This document shows, piece after piece, positions 7,625 to 14,775 of a stretch of DNA of 35,921 nucleotides; within the stretch, counting starts at the first letter, position 1; each line of letters opens with the position of its first letter. A model generated the notes under the pieces. That model saw only the letters and a program-made list of their open reading frames with translations, did no database searches and was not told the origin of the DNA. Source of the stretch: Burkholderia sp. H160 (lineage in GTDB: Bacteria > Pseudomonadota > Gammaproteobacteria > Burkholderiales > Burkholderiaceae); contig ABYL01000068.1 of assembly GCA_000173575.1 (NCBI GenBank), forward strand, positions 1-35,921, given 5' to 3'. The position numbers were made by a program, and so were the translations under genes.

Positions 7625-8450
7625 AGTCGTGAATACTGTCCTCAAATATGTGGCCGTTGAATTCCACGTCGCCATTATCGTGAAAAATGCTGTTATCCGC
7701 CGGTCCAGGACCGTTACGGTCCTTGAACTTATGCAACATGGTCCCGAACGTCTTGTAATCGTAGCCAAGCATTTTGGCCGCGAAGCGTGGATTGTTCGTG
7801 CTTGCCGCCAGCTGTTCGGCCTCACCGCTGACCGCATCCGGTGTGTATGCGAACGGCTGCGCGTCACCAGGCAGCGTTGAGGTGTTCCCATCGCGGGCCA
7901 GCGGACCCGCCGTGACGACAGCCGCATGGAGCAGACCGCCGTCGCGGTTGCTGCCAGACATGGCCACGCGCGTGGCCGCCAGCCGGGTTTGCTGGGTGGC
8001 CGAACCATACCGGCCGGACTGCATGGGTTCGCCGTCTGCAGGATAGACTGCCCTCGCCGGAAGATGCCTCAACGGCGCGCCGTGGGATGGTGGAAACAGG
8101 TCAGCACGAGGGCCTTTAATGGCAAGCCGGGCGCCGTTGCGCACATCGTCGAGAAGTGCATTGATGATCCACCAGCCATCGGTGTTGGGGTTCCAGTTTC
8201 GCACACCGTGAAACGCCAGCAACTTGCGATCAACGAGACGCCTGACCAGCGGCCGGTCCTCTTCCCAGTGTCTGTGATTCAGTTCGGCAATGCCCAGAAA
8301 TTCCTGGGTCTCCGCCCTGGCCTTCTGAAGGTCCGCGGCCTTTCCGAGGCACGCTTTGTAGTGCCACTCGTCGCAGATGACATAGCAGGCACCCAGCGGC
8401 GTCTGACAGAACAACTCCACGGAGTGCATCTCGAATATGGACAAGGACAT
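7614..8450 (-). CDS. Putative polymorphic-toxin-type effector protein
   Basis: A 278-residue protein of unrecognised N-terminal family. Residues 1-115 look globular, with several Trp, Cys and His residues (FCQTPLGACYVICDEWHYKA; NHRHWEEDRPLVRRLV). About residues 120-215 are a Pro/Gly/Ala/Ser-rich linker. The last 60 residues form a compact domain beginning NNPRFAAKMLGYDYKTFG and ending in a conserved-looking HDNGDVEFNGHIFEDSIHDYA. That end resembles C-terminal modules I recall from polymorphic toxins, but I cannot assign an activity. No signal peptide, VgrG, Rhs or CdiA sequence is attached, so if secreted it may use a type VI-like route; this is inference. The overlapping DUF4279 gene supports an effector-immunity pair. 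An in-frame stop shortly upstream fixes the start at 8450; the ribosome site is weak. Confidence 0.6.
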   Translation of the reverse strand: MSLSIFEMHSVELFCQTPLGACYVICDEWHYKACLGKAADLQKARAETQEFLGIAELNHRHWEEDRPLVRRLVDRKLLAFHGVRNWNPNTDGWWIINALLDDVRNGARLAIKGPRADLFPPSHGAPLRHLPARAVYPADGEPMQSGRYGSATQQTRLAATRVAMSGSNRDGGLLHAAVVTAGPLARDGNTSTLPGDAQPFAYTPDAVSGEAEQLAASTNNPRFAAKMLGYDYKTFGTMLHKFKDRNGPGPADNSIFHDNGDVEFNGHIFEDSIHDYAP

Positions 8451-8573
8451 AGGTATGTCGAGGATCTATTTAGCAGTCGCTGCGAAGGTTGCCAGCGATC
8501 AGAAAATTACCGTGCGACAGGTTGTCCGTACATGGGCGATGGCCCAAAATTTCCGCCGCTTTGGCGAGCGTGA

Positions 8574-8768
8574 GCAGCACCAAAGACAAGCGGCGCAAGG
8601 ACCATCAGCCCTTGCGCCGCTGCAATGCACTACCTTTGCAGTAAATCTCAGTAAGTCGGAATCGATGGATAGGCCTGACGCGACCACGAGTCGATGCCGC
8701 CTTGCAGATTGAACAAGTTGGCATATCCGCGCGATTCGAGGAACATCGCGACCTGCGTGCCGCGCTTC
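8574..8768. repeat. Direct repeat copy A: rhodanese 3' end plus terminator
   Basis: About 195 bp that match 12275-12468 in the same orientation at an offset of 3700-3701 bases, with one single-base gap in the terminator loop. By eye roughly 85-90% of bases agree. The copy covers the terminator hairpin and the last ~37 codons of the rhodanese gene, and similarity stops at about 8768. Confidence 0.9.
8590..8620 (-). terminator. Stem-loop after the rhodanese fragment
   Basis: Perfect 11-base arms GCGGCGCAAGG (8590-8600) and its complement (8610-8620) enclose a nine-base loop. On the minus strand it lies 28 bases past the stop of the chimeric fragment, followed by a weak T-containing tail. It is the copy of the terminator at 12291-12320 and now also separates the fragment from the toxin-like gene. 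Confidence 0.55.
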
Positions 8769-8887
8769 TCGTCCGCCTGACTAGTCGCAGCTAATCTTCT
8801 TGACGACTCCACCAGGGCCATAAACGAGCCGGCATTCTTTATAGGAAGCGGGTAGTTGCCTTGTAAGCACGATGCCAGTTCCTTCAT
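8648..8887 (-). pseudogene. Chimeric fragment: unknown segment joined to the C-terminus of a rhodanese
   Basis: A 79-codon open frame. Its last ~36 codons (TQVAMFLESRGYANLFNLQGG and onward to PSIPTY) are nearly identical to the end of the intact rhodanese at 12348-12671. The first ~42 codons (MKELASCLQGNYPLPIKNAG onward) are unrelated to rhodanese. The catalytic cysteine loop and the whole N-terminal half are missing, so it cannot be an active sulfurtransferase. The frame continues without a stop upstream of the ATG for 17 codons to the TAG that ends the STY0300-like gene. So the first part is probably the remnant of another decayed gene, perhaps a small secreted or immunity protein; I cannot name it. 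Confidence 0.7.
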
Positions 8888-8938
8888 ATCGACATCCGAG
8901 CCAGATCGGGACAGCGCTTGATCGAAAGCGCCACAGGG

Positions 8939-9205
8939 CTAGTCGCTCGTGACCCGACAATGCTGTGTCGCTAGTCGGGACGATGCTTGCGTTTTTTTCG
9001 GATCACCATCGAAAAATGTTATCCCCTGCAAAACGCGAGGTGACGTATCGATCTGAGGGGTCCATTCTTGGGATATCGGTTGATTCAATGAGTCATTGAC
9101 TGAAATTGATGGCAAGCACATGAATTCTGTTGCGCAAGCCTGATTTGTGAGGACGAGGCCAAGTGACGCAATCACCGCTACCATCAAGAGATTCGATTTC
9201 ACCAT
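8939..9205 (-). CDS. Small secreted protein resembling the N-terminus of STY0300-family proteins (likely truncated)
   Basis: An 88-residue protein with a clear signal peptide: MVKSNLLMVAVIASLG then a CA-type cleavage site near residue 25. The mature part, FMCLPSISVNDSLNQPISQEW and then LQGITFFDGDP, matches my recollection of the STY0300 family (Cys near the start, later a GI/VxFFDGPP motif). Those proteins normally continue for another 50-70 residues with a second and third cysteine. Here the match ends soon after the DGDPKK segment and a TAG follows, in the same frame as the downstream fragment. It is therefore probably a broken periplasmic protein of unknown role. The ATG at 9205 is preferred over 9232 because it begins the signal peptide directly. 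Confidence 0.5.
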   Translation of the reverse strand: MVKSNLLMVAVIASLGLVLTNQACATEFMCLPSISVNDSLNQPISQEWTPQIDTSPRVLQGITFFDGDPKKTQASSRLATQHCRVTSD

Positions 9206-9589
9206 TCGATCACTCAGTATGCCCTTTCGCATTGGGAAATCGTTTCCCGCTGTAGATCGTCGCGTTAGCCAATATGTGACCCATATGATTTGTTCTGCAA
9301 CCGTAAAGCTTCAAAGGCTACGCGCGAAACTTCATCGTCTATATGGGCATACTCTGAAAAGATAGGGTATCCGCGTTTGCTGGTTGATGCCGGTGCTCTC
9401 TACTGCATCTGCAACGCGGCAGATTTGTACTCGGCCGAAGTGTTCAGGAGTGGCCGCGCACAGACCTGCACGCTGGAAAACGTGTCCTTTCGGCTCTTAC
9501 AGCGGAATGTCTTCAAACGCACAGACTGTCGACTGACCCTCGTGGTCTCGTTGGGCGTTTGAATTCGCCGGACTGCCAGTGAGTGGGTA
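9206..9589. other. Gene-poor gap of the accessory block
   Basis: Roughly 380 bp between the truncated secreted-protein gene and the acetamidase gene. Short open frames exist on the plus strand (for example 9290-9562), but they lack a ribosome site, recognisable motifs and typical codon use, so I do not call them. The region has lower GC than the core genes. It must hold the promoter of the acetamidase gene; no clear -35/-10 or sigma-54 site stands out. Confidence 0.4.
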
Positions 9590-10540
9590 ATGAGCGAAAT
9601 ACCTTGTGCACGCCACTCAATTCATGAGCATCAGAGCCACCTCGGTTGGGACCAGACGCTAAAGCCGGAGTTGACTGTGGCTCCAGGTGAAACGGTCGAG
9701 TTCTTTCCCATCGACGCATCGGGCGGACAACTTACTGCCAACTCGACGATCGACGACATTGCACGGCTGGACTTTGCGAGAGTGAACCCTGTTGTCGGAC
9801 CGATTTATATCGACGGCGCTAAACCGGGCGACGCCGTCAAGGTCACACTGTTGTCGTTCGCTCCTTCGGGTTGGGGGTGGACGGCAAACATTCCCGGCTT
9901 TGGCTTGCTCGCAGACAAGTTTCCCGACCCGGCCCTGCACATCTGGAAATACGAGGCGGACCTGACGATCCCGGCCATGTACGGCGCTGGTGGACGTGTT
10001 CCATTAAAGCCGTTCTGCGGCACGATTGGCCTGGCCCCGGGCGAACCGGGTTTGCACAGTGTGATTCCACCACGTCGTGTCGGCGGCAACATGGATATCC
10101 GCGACATCGGCGCAGGCACAGAACTCTATCTGCCCGTGGAGGTGGACGGCGCGCTGTTCTCGGTGCGTGACACGCACGCGGCACAAGGTGACGGGGAGGT
10201 ATGCGGGACGGCCATCGAGAGCCCCGTGGCACTGACGGCGAAATTCGAACTGGTCAAGAAGGCAAACCTCGCCTTTCCCCGCTTTACCACGCCGGGCCCT
10301 GTCAGCCGTCACCTCGATACGAGAGGCTACGAAGTCGCCACTGGCATTGGTCCAGATCTGATGGAAGGTGCTCGGGCTGCCGTCTCTGGAATGATCGACA
10401 TTCTGACGCGACAGCATCACATCAGCGCAATCGACGCTTACCTGTTGTGCAGCGTTTGCGCCGACCTGCGCATTAGCGAGATCGTCGACCGGCCTAACTG
10501 GGTTGTCTCCCTTTACTTCCCGCGAATCGTATTCGAGTGA
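9590..10540 (+). CDS. Acetamidase/formamidase family protein
   Basis: A 316-residue cytoplasmic protein of the FmdA/AmdA family, expected to hydrolyse a short amide such as formamide or acetamide to ammonia and the acid. Seen in order: an N-terminal HLGWDQTLKPELTVAPGETV strand region, the NPVVGPIYIDGAKPGDAVKV segment, FCGTIGLAPGEPG, the central RVGGNMDIRDIGAGTELYLP motif that is highly conserved in this family, and SVRDTHAAQGDGEVCGTAIE with the Asp/His/Glu/Cys residues of the active region. Length fits the short, roughly 310-residue branch. It stands alone in the accessory block, with only a weak GTGGGT ribosome site before the ATG. The ammonia it yields would complement the nearby urea uptake genes, but the substrate is inferred from family only. 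Confidence 0.88.
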   Translation: MSEIPCARHSIHEHQSHLGWDQTLKPELTVAPGETVEFFPIDASGGQLTANSTIDDIARLDFARVNPVVGPIYIDGAKPGDAVKVTLLSFAPSGWGWTANIPGFGLLADKFPDPALHIWKYEADLTIPAMYGAGGRVPLKPFCGTIGLAPGEPGLHSVIPPRRVGGNMDIRDIGAGTELYLPVEVDGALFSVRDTHAAQGDGEVCGTAIESPVALTAKFELVKKANLAFPRFTTPGPVSRHLDTRGYEVATGIGPDLMEGARAAVSGMIDILTRQHHISAIDAYLLCSVCADLRISEIVDRPNWVVSLYFPRIVFE

Positions 10541-10783
10541 GTTCTCAAAAACGCAAAGATCCGGACGGTTTCTGTATCGACGACTTCGAAGACTGATTCG
10601 TATGAGTTCTCGACGCTTGGGCAGTTAAGTCATGGCGATTGTTCAGTTGACTCCGCTGCGGGCGATTCAATGGTTCGGCGAGACGTCGTGCGATTGCGGA
10701 GCCGAAGAAGCTCGACATTACGCCATCACTGGCCACGGGGAATTTCATCAATCGCAACCGACGGGTCCTTATTCAGGCAGGCG
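10541..10783. other. Intergenic stretch between convergent acetamidase and patatin genes
   Basis: Both neighbours end here. Short plus-strand frames (from about 10632) show protein-like stretches such as EPKKLDITPSLATGNFINRN, but no start signal and no family that I recognise; they could be a remnant of a decayed gene. No strong terminator hairpin with a T-run is visible. Confidence 0.3.
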
Positions 10784-11923
10784 TCAAACGGATCGTTCAC
10801 CGGTTACGTCTTCATCTGCGCTGTAGACGGTCAATCCTTCTACTGGGTCCATCGGGGCGTCCCACGGGCGCGCGGCAATGGCCCGCATTGCTGCTTCATA
10901 GCCCGCGCGCTGTCGGGAAGCAATGCCGGCTGGGGTGAAATCGATATCTTTCAACTGGTCGTCCCCGTTCAGGCGGGGCGCAGCAAGTTTGATCATACGC
11001 ATGGTGGTCTGGCACCCCCAGGCGGCAAGCTCCTGGACTTCGGACGAGGCGCGCTCGGCTTCCGGCAAGCGCTTGACCAGTTCTCGGATCACATGGCGCA
11101 GACGGTGTATCTGCTGCTGACGTGCGATGTGGCTGTCGGTGCGACTGGCGTACTGGATGTCCTTTTGCCGTTCCGATATCTGCCATATGCTTTCCGGCTC
11201 AGGGCCGATCGGGTTCCACACCTGTACCGAGAAGATGACCGAACTCTTGCGGGGCTTGTCATCCAGAACCACCTCGACCGGGGTATTGGAATAGACGCCG
11301 CCGTCCCAATACGGCTCTCCGTCAATCCGCACGGCCGGGAACGCGGGCGGCAGCGCGCCCGAGCTCATGATGTGCGAGGCATTCAGCCGTTGGTCGCGCG
11401 AGTCGAAGTAGCGCATCGCGCCCGTGCAGGCGTGAACCGCGCCCACGGTCAGTCGCGGATGCCCGGCGTTCAGCAGATCGAAGTCGACCAGCGAACAAAG
11501 CGTATCGCGCAACGGCGCAATCAGGTAATAGGACGCTCGATCCACGCCGAGCCGGGCGAGCGGCCCGAGCCAGGATGCCGGATTGGGCTGGAAGAATCCC
11601 TCGATGCCGCCGCCGATGATCATCCATTTTGCAAAGATTTTGTCCCAGCCGGGCCAGGCAGCAGGCACGTCCAGGCGGGTGCGGTCGGTCACCTGGTTCC
11701 AGAATTCCGCCAGCTGTCGATATCGGCGCTCCGGTGGATTCCCTGCGATCAAGGCTGCGTTGATCGCGCCGATGGAGGTGCCGATCACCCAATCCGGCTG
11801 TATCCCCACTTCGTCCATCGCCTGATAGACACCGAGCTGATACGCGCCCAACGCGCCCCCACCCTGAAAGACAAGTACGACTTGCCCAGGCAACTCTATG
11901 CGCGGTGGCTGGTTCACTCTCAT
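10784..11923 (-). CDS. Patatin-like phospholipase with DUF3734-type C-terminus
   Basis: A 379-residue patatin-fold acyl hydrolase. Seen: the oxyanion loop QGGGALGAYQLG at residues 20-31, the nucleophile elbow GTSIG with Ser50, and the DGG motif with Asp207 in YWDGGVYSN; Ser and Asp form the catalytic dyad. The C-terminal part (NPIGPEPESIWQISERQKDI onward) fits the DUF3734 extension of bacterial patatins that occur with polyhydroxybutyrate and fatty-acid genes. It probably hydrolyses acyl esters or thioesters, and no signal peptide is seen. The frame is open to 12097, but the ATG at 11923 has GAGG nine bases upstream and starts just before the domain. It is convergent with the acetamidase and has no operon partner, so its substrate is open. 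Confidence 0.9.
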   Translation of the reverse strand: MRVNQPPRIELPGQVVLVFQGGGALGAYQLGVYQAMDEVGIQPDWVIGTSIGAINAALIAGNPPERRYRQLAEFWNQVTDRTRLDVPAAWPGWDKIFAKWMIIGGGIEGFFQPNPASWLGPLARLGVDRASYYLIAPLRDTLCSLVDFDLLNAGHPRLTVGAVHACTGAMRYFDSRDQRLNASHIMSSGALPPAFPAVRIDGEPYWDGGVYSNTPVEVVLDDKPRKSSVIFSVQVWNPIGPEPESIWQISERQKDIQYASRTDSHIARQQQIHRLRHVIRELVKRLPEAERASSEVQELAAWGCQTTMRMIKLAAPRLNGDDQLKDIDFTPAGIASRQRAGYEAAMRAIAARPWDAPMDPVEGLTVYSADEDVTGERSV

Positions 11924-12025
11924 CGATTGCCTCGCTGATCCTTTGGTTAGCGCGACCTGGGTAACGCGCCCCACGCGCAGTTTCACCGTTGGGGGAGCGG
12001 TGCGCGGGGCGGGCGCGAATCGATT

Positions 12026-12052
12026 GCCAGGATAGGATCCTGTTATCCTGGC
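12026..12052. promoter_or_regulatory. Perfect 9-bp inverted repeat upstream of the patatin gene
   Basis: GCCAGGATA (12026-12034) and TATCCTGGC (12044-12052) are perfect complements around a nine-base centre. The site lies about 100 bp before the patatin ATG, the distance expected of an operator or of an upstream activator site. As RNA it would form a hairpin without a T-run. The bound regulator is unknown and none is encoded next to it. Confidence 0.4.
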
Positions 12053-12274
12053 GTTGCGTGACGGCGTGCGACGATGGGACCCGAATACCATTAGCAAGTG
12101 TAGGCGATCGCCGCACGCTTACCGCCATTTCATCTGGAGACTCTCGACCGTTGAGCACGGCCTGAAACTCAATAACTATTGGAGTTCGAATTGCCGTCGA
12201 CATTCGCTCAAAGGGGACCGCACGCCGGGCCCGCGATGTCGTTGACCTGGCGGTTTTTTTCCACCACTTCTCGC

Positions 12275-12468
12275 GCAGCACCAACGACAAACGGCGCAAG
12301 GACCGCCGCCCTTGCGCCGCTTCAATGCACTACCTTTGCGATAAATCTCAGTAAGTCGGAACCGACGGATCGACCTGACGCGACCACGCGTCGATGCCGC
12401 CTTGCAGATTGAACACGTTGGTGTGTCCACGCGATTCGAGGAACATCGCGACCTGCGCGCTGCGCGCG
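12275..12468. repeat. Direct repeat copy B: 3' end of the intact rhodanese gene plus terminator
   Basis: The partner of 8574-8768. This copy belongs to the complete rhodanese gene, so it is likely the resident sequence or the end of the resident gene after insertion. Similarity ends inside the codons just after the catalytic cysteine loop. Confidence 0.9.
12291..12320 (-). terminator. Terminator-like hairpin of the rhodanese gene
   Basis: Ten-base perfect arms CGGCGCAAGG (12292-12301) and CCTTGCGCCG (12310-12319) with an eight-base loop lie 28 bases past the rhodanese stop. On the minus strand the stem is followed by TTTGT, a short T tail, so termination may be partial. Confidence 0.6.
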
Positions 12469-12671
12469 CCGTGATGACAGATGCAGACGATCTGCGCGTC
12501 GTCATCGAGCCCTTCGCTGCGCGCGGGAATCTCGCGCATGGGAATCGACACGACGCCGGCCATCGACGCCGTTTGCAGTTCCCACGGCTCACGCACGTCG
12601 AGCAGCACGGGTGCGGGGCGCGAGGTATCAGCGAGCCATTCGGCGAGTGCGGGAGCGGTCAGGTTTTGCAT
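12348..12671 (-). CDS. Single-domain rhodanese (sulfurtransferase)
   Basis: A 107-residue single rhodanese domain of the GlpE/PspE size class, cytoplasmic because no signal peptide is present. Seen: LLDVREPWEL at residues 23-32 (the CH2A-like motif), then the active-site loop CHHGARS with catalytic Cys65, then the closing FNLQGGIDAWSRQVDP. It should carry a persulfide on Cys65 and pass sulfur to thiophilic acceptors. It precedes the isoaspartate methyltransferase on the map, but is transcribed after it, 76 bp downstream, possibly on one message ended by the hairpin at 12291-12320. Its last 37 codons are duplicated 3.7 kb away in a broken copy. Confidence 0.92.
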   Translation of the reverse strand: MQNLTAPALAEWLADTSRPAPVLLDVREPWELQTASMAGVVSIPMREIPARSEGLDDDAQIVCICHHGARSAQVAMFLESRGHTNVFNLQGGIDAWSRQVDPSVPTY

Positions 12672-12747
12672 CAGAGGAACATCCAGTTCAAAGGACGGTG
12701 GCTCATAAGCCGCCCGTCCGCATCAACAATATCGTGAGAAGCGCAGC

Positions 12748-13401
12748 TTAGAACTTGAACCGCGCCGGCTGCACCGCGTTGATCAGCGGCTCGACGTACG
12801 TTTCGAACACATCAGAAATACGGTACTGCTTCTCGTCGATGCGCGTGATGATTTGCGCCTTCATCACCGGCGCGGTGCCGACGAACGCGGCGAGACGCCC
12901 ACCGACCTTCAGCTGTTCGAGGATTTCCTGCGGCAGCACCGGCAGACCGCCCGACACGCAGATCACATCGTACGGTGCCGCGCCGGTCCAGCCGCGCGCG
13001 GCGTCGCCGGTCGCGACTTCGACGTTCAGCACGCCGTTGGCGATCAGGTTGCTCTTTGCGAGCTCGGCCAGTTCCGGTTCGATGTCCACCGTCAGCACGT
13101 GTTGCGCGCGATGCGCGAGCAGCGCCGCCATGTACCCCGATCCCGCGCCGATTTCGAGCACGCTCTCGTGCTTCTTCACCGCCAGTTCCTGCAGCACGCG
13201 TGCCTCGACGCGCGGCGCCAGCATGTGCTGGCCGGCCGGCAGCGGCACTTCGAAGTCGGCGAATGCGAGGTCGCGGTAAGCGGCGGGGACGAAATTCTCA
13301 CGTTTGACGATCGACAGCAAATTCAGCACGTCCTGGTCGAGCACTTCCCAGGGGCGGATCTGCTGTTCGATCATGTTGAAACGCGCTTGCTCGATGTTCA
13401 T
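12748..13401 (-). CDS. Protein-L-isoaspartate O-methyltransferase family protein
   Basis: A 217-residue class I SAM-dependent methyltransferase of the PCMT family, which methylates L-isoaspartyl residues in damaged proteins to start their repair in the cytoplasm. Seen: the family opening FNMIEQQIRPWEVLDQDVL with the R-P-W/V element, the substrate-side segment YRDLAFADFEVPLPAGQHML, SAM motif I VLEIGAGSGY at residues 81-90, and motif II VLTVDIEPELAELA. The start at 13401 begins exactly at the family N-terminus; the open frame to 13560 upstream has no homology. Length is close to the usual 210-220. It is divergent from the LacI-controlled operon, across a 288-bp gap. Confidence 0.92.
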   Translation of the reverse strand: MNIEQARFNMIEQQIRPWEVLDQDVLNLLSIVKRENFVPAAYRDLAFADFEVPLPAGQHMLAPRVEARVLQELAVKKHESVLEIGAGSGYMAALLAHRAQHVLTVDIEPELAELAKSNLIANGVLNVEVATGDAARGWTGAAPYDVICVSGGLPVLPQEILEQLKVGGRLAAFVGTAPVMKAQIITRIDEKQYRISDVFETYVEPLINAVQPARFKF

Positions 13402-13653
13402 GGTGGATTCGGCGGTTTTGGTTTGGCGAGCGGGCGGCGGCTGCCGCGGACTTTGGTCCTGACCCGGCACCGGCGGGTTGCCGATGACCGCGGCTTCGGG
13501 CAAGGCGTTCGCATTGCAAGCCGCGTCAGGGGAACGGCGCGATTGTACCAAATGGCGCACTTGCCCCGGACGCTCACGGGCAAGCGCCAGGCCCGGCGGC
13601 CCCCGTGTTAATCCCTAGCGATCCGCCCTTGCGATTCGCCTCGCCATCGCCAA

Positions 13654-13675
13654 AAAATGTAATCGATTACATTTT
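13654..13675. promoter_or_regulatory. 22-bp perfect palindrome, LacI-family operator
   Basis: AAAATGTAATC (13654-13664) is followed immediately by its exact reverse complement (13665-13675). The core, TGTAATCGATTACA, has the central CG and even symmetry expected of LacI/PurR-type operators. It ends 14 bases before the GTG of the LacI-type gene. It also overlaps a -10-like TGTAAT (13658-13663) that has TTCGCC 17 bases upstream. Binding there would block transcription, so autoregulation and control of the whole operon are expected. Confidence 0.8.
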
Positions 13676-13689
13676 CGCTGCGAGGTCGC

Positions 13690-14772
13690 GTGTCCCGAAC
13701 GCCATCCCGATCGACGCCGGCCGCGCTGTCCGGCGCGGACAGTCAACCTCAGTCGCACACGCGGCCTCTGCGCGCGGCCGACGGGCCGTCGATCGCCGGC
13801 GTGGCCGAGCAGGCGGGCGTGTCGGTCGCGACGGTGTCGCGTGTGCTGAACGGTCACGACAACGTGCGGCCCGCCACGCGCGACAAGGTGCTCGCCGCGA
13901 TCGATGCGAGCGGCTACCGCGTCAACGAACTCGCGCGCAATCTGCGCACCGCCGAAAGCCGCCTGCTGCTGACGATGGTGCCGGATTTCGGCAATCCGTT
14001 TTACGCGGAGATCGTGCGCGGCATCGACAGCGTCGCGCGTCAGCACGGCTATTTCATGCTGCTGTGCGACACCGGCGCGGACCCGGGGCGCGAGCGCAGC
14101 TATTTCGACATGCTGCGCCGCCGCCGCGCGGACGGCGCGATCTGCCTCGACCCGGCGACGATCCAGCAGGCGCTCGGCGACGCCTCGCAGGCGCTGCCGT
14201 GGGTCGCCTGCTGCGAGTTCGATCCGGCGATGGGCGTGCCCTACGTCGGCATCGACAACTACCGCGCGGCGGGCGACGCGGTGCGGCATCTCCTCGCGCG
14301 CGGCCACCGGCGCATCGGGCTCATCAATTCCGACGTCGACTATCTGTATGCGCGCCAGCGCCAGCAGGGCTACCTCGATGCATTGAGCGACGCAGGCATC
14401 GCACCCGATCCGCGCTGGCGCATGAACCTGAACAGCCTCGACTACGAGGCCGGCGCGTCGGCCGCGGCCGGGCTGATGCAGCAACCGGACGCGCCGAGCG
14501 CGATCTTCGCGGTGTCGGACACGCTCGCGATCGGCGTGATCCACGGCTTGCGCAGCGTCGGCAAGCGTGTGCCCGACGACGTCGCCGTGGCCGGCTTCGA
14601 CGACATCTCGCTTGCCGCGCAGATCGATCCGCCGCTCACAACGATCGCCCAGCCGATGCGCGAACTCGGCGAGACCGCCGCGCGACTGCTGCTGCAACGC
14701 CTCGCGAATCCACAGGCCAGCGTGCCGGGCGTGCTGCTGCCGCATCGTCTCGTGATTCGCGGGAGTGCGTGA
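13690..14772 (+). CDS. LacI-family transcriptional regulator of the sugar operon
   Basis: A 360-residue repressor starting at GTG. After a ~33-residue variable leader comes the LacI helix-turn-helix SIAGVAEQAGVSVATVSRVLNG (given here in part: residues 34-53 plus hinge), then a hinge helix with NELARNLRT and a periplasmic-binding-protein-like effector domain (LLLTMVPDFGNPFYAEIVRG, later GVPYVGIDNY and VAGFDDISLAAQIDPPLTTI). The effector domain senses a sugar or derivative, probably the transported substrate or a product. The gene is first in the operon; its TGA is three bases before the ATPase ATG. The perfect palindrome just upstream is its likely binding site. The leader is longer than usual; an internal start is possible, but I see no better ribosome site. 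Confidence 0.93.
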   Translation: MSRTPSRSTPAALSGADSQPQSHTRPLRAADGPSIAGVAEQAGVSVATVSRVLNGHDNVRPATRDKVLAAIDASGYRVNELARNLRTAESRLLLTMVPDFGNPFYAEIVRGIDSVARQHGYFMLLCDTGADPGRERSYFDMLRRRRADGAICLDPATIQQALGDASQALPWVACCEFDPAMGVPYVGIDNYRAAGDAVRHLLARGHRRIGLINSDVDYLYARQRQQGYLDALSDAGIAPDPRWRMNLNSLDYEAGASAAAGLMQQPDAPSAIFAVSDTLAIGVIHGLRSVGKRVPDDVAVAGFDDISLAAQIDPPLTTIAQPMRELGETAARLLLQRLANPQASVPGVLLPHRLVIRGSA

Positions 14773-14775
14773 GCC

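Larger units (their letters stand above)
11924..12347. other. Gap upstream of the patatin gene and downstream of the rhodanese gene
   Basis: This 424-bp stretch holds the patatin promoter region with a perfect inverted repeat (12026-12052), then unassigned sequence, then the left part of repeat copy B with the rhodanese terminator (12291-12320). Open frames crossing it are shadows without start signals. Confidence 0.5.

Noticed and set aside
9290-9562. 90-codon plus-strand frame before the acetamidase gene
   Set aside because: No ribosome site, domain or codon bias; probably chance in decayed sequence.
10670-11938. 422-codon plus-strand frame opposite the patatin gene
   Set aside because: The minus strand shows GGGALG, GTSIG and DGG motifs in order; the plus frame has no motif.
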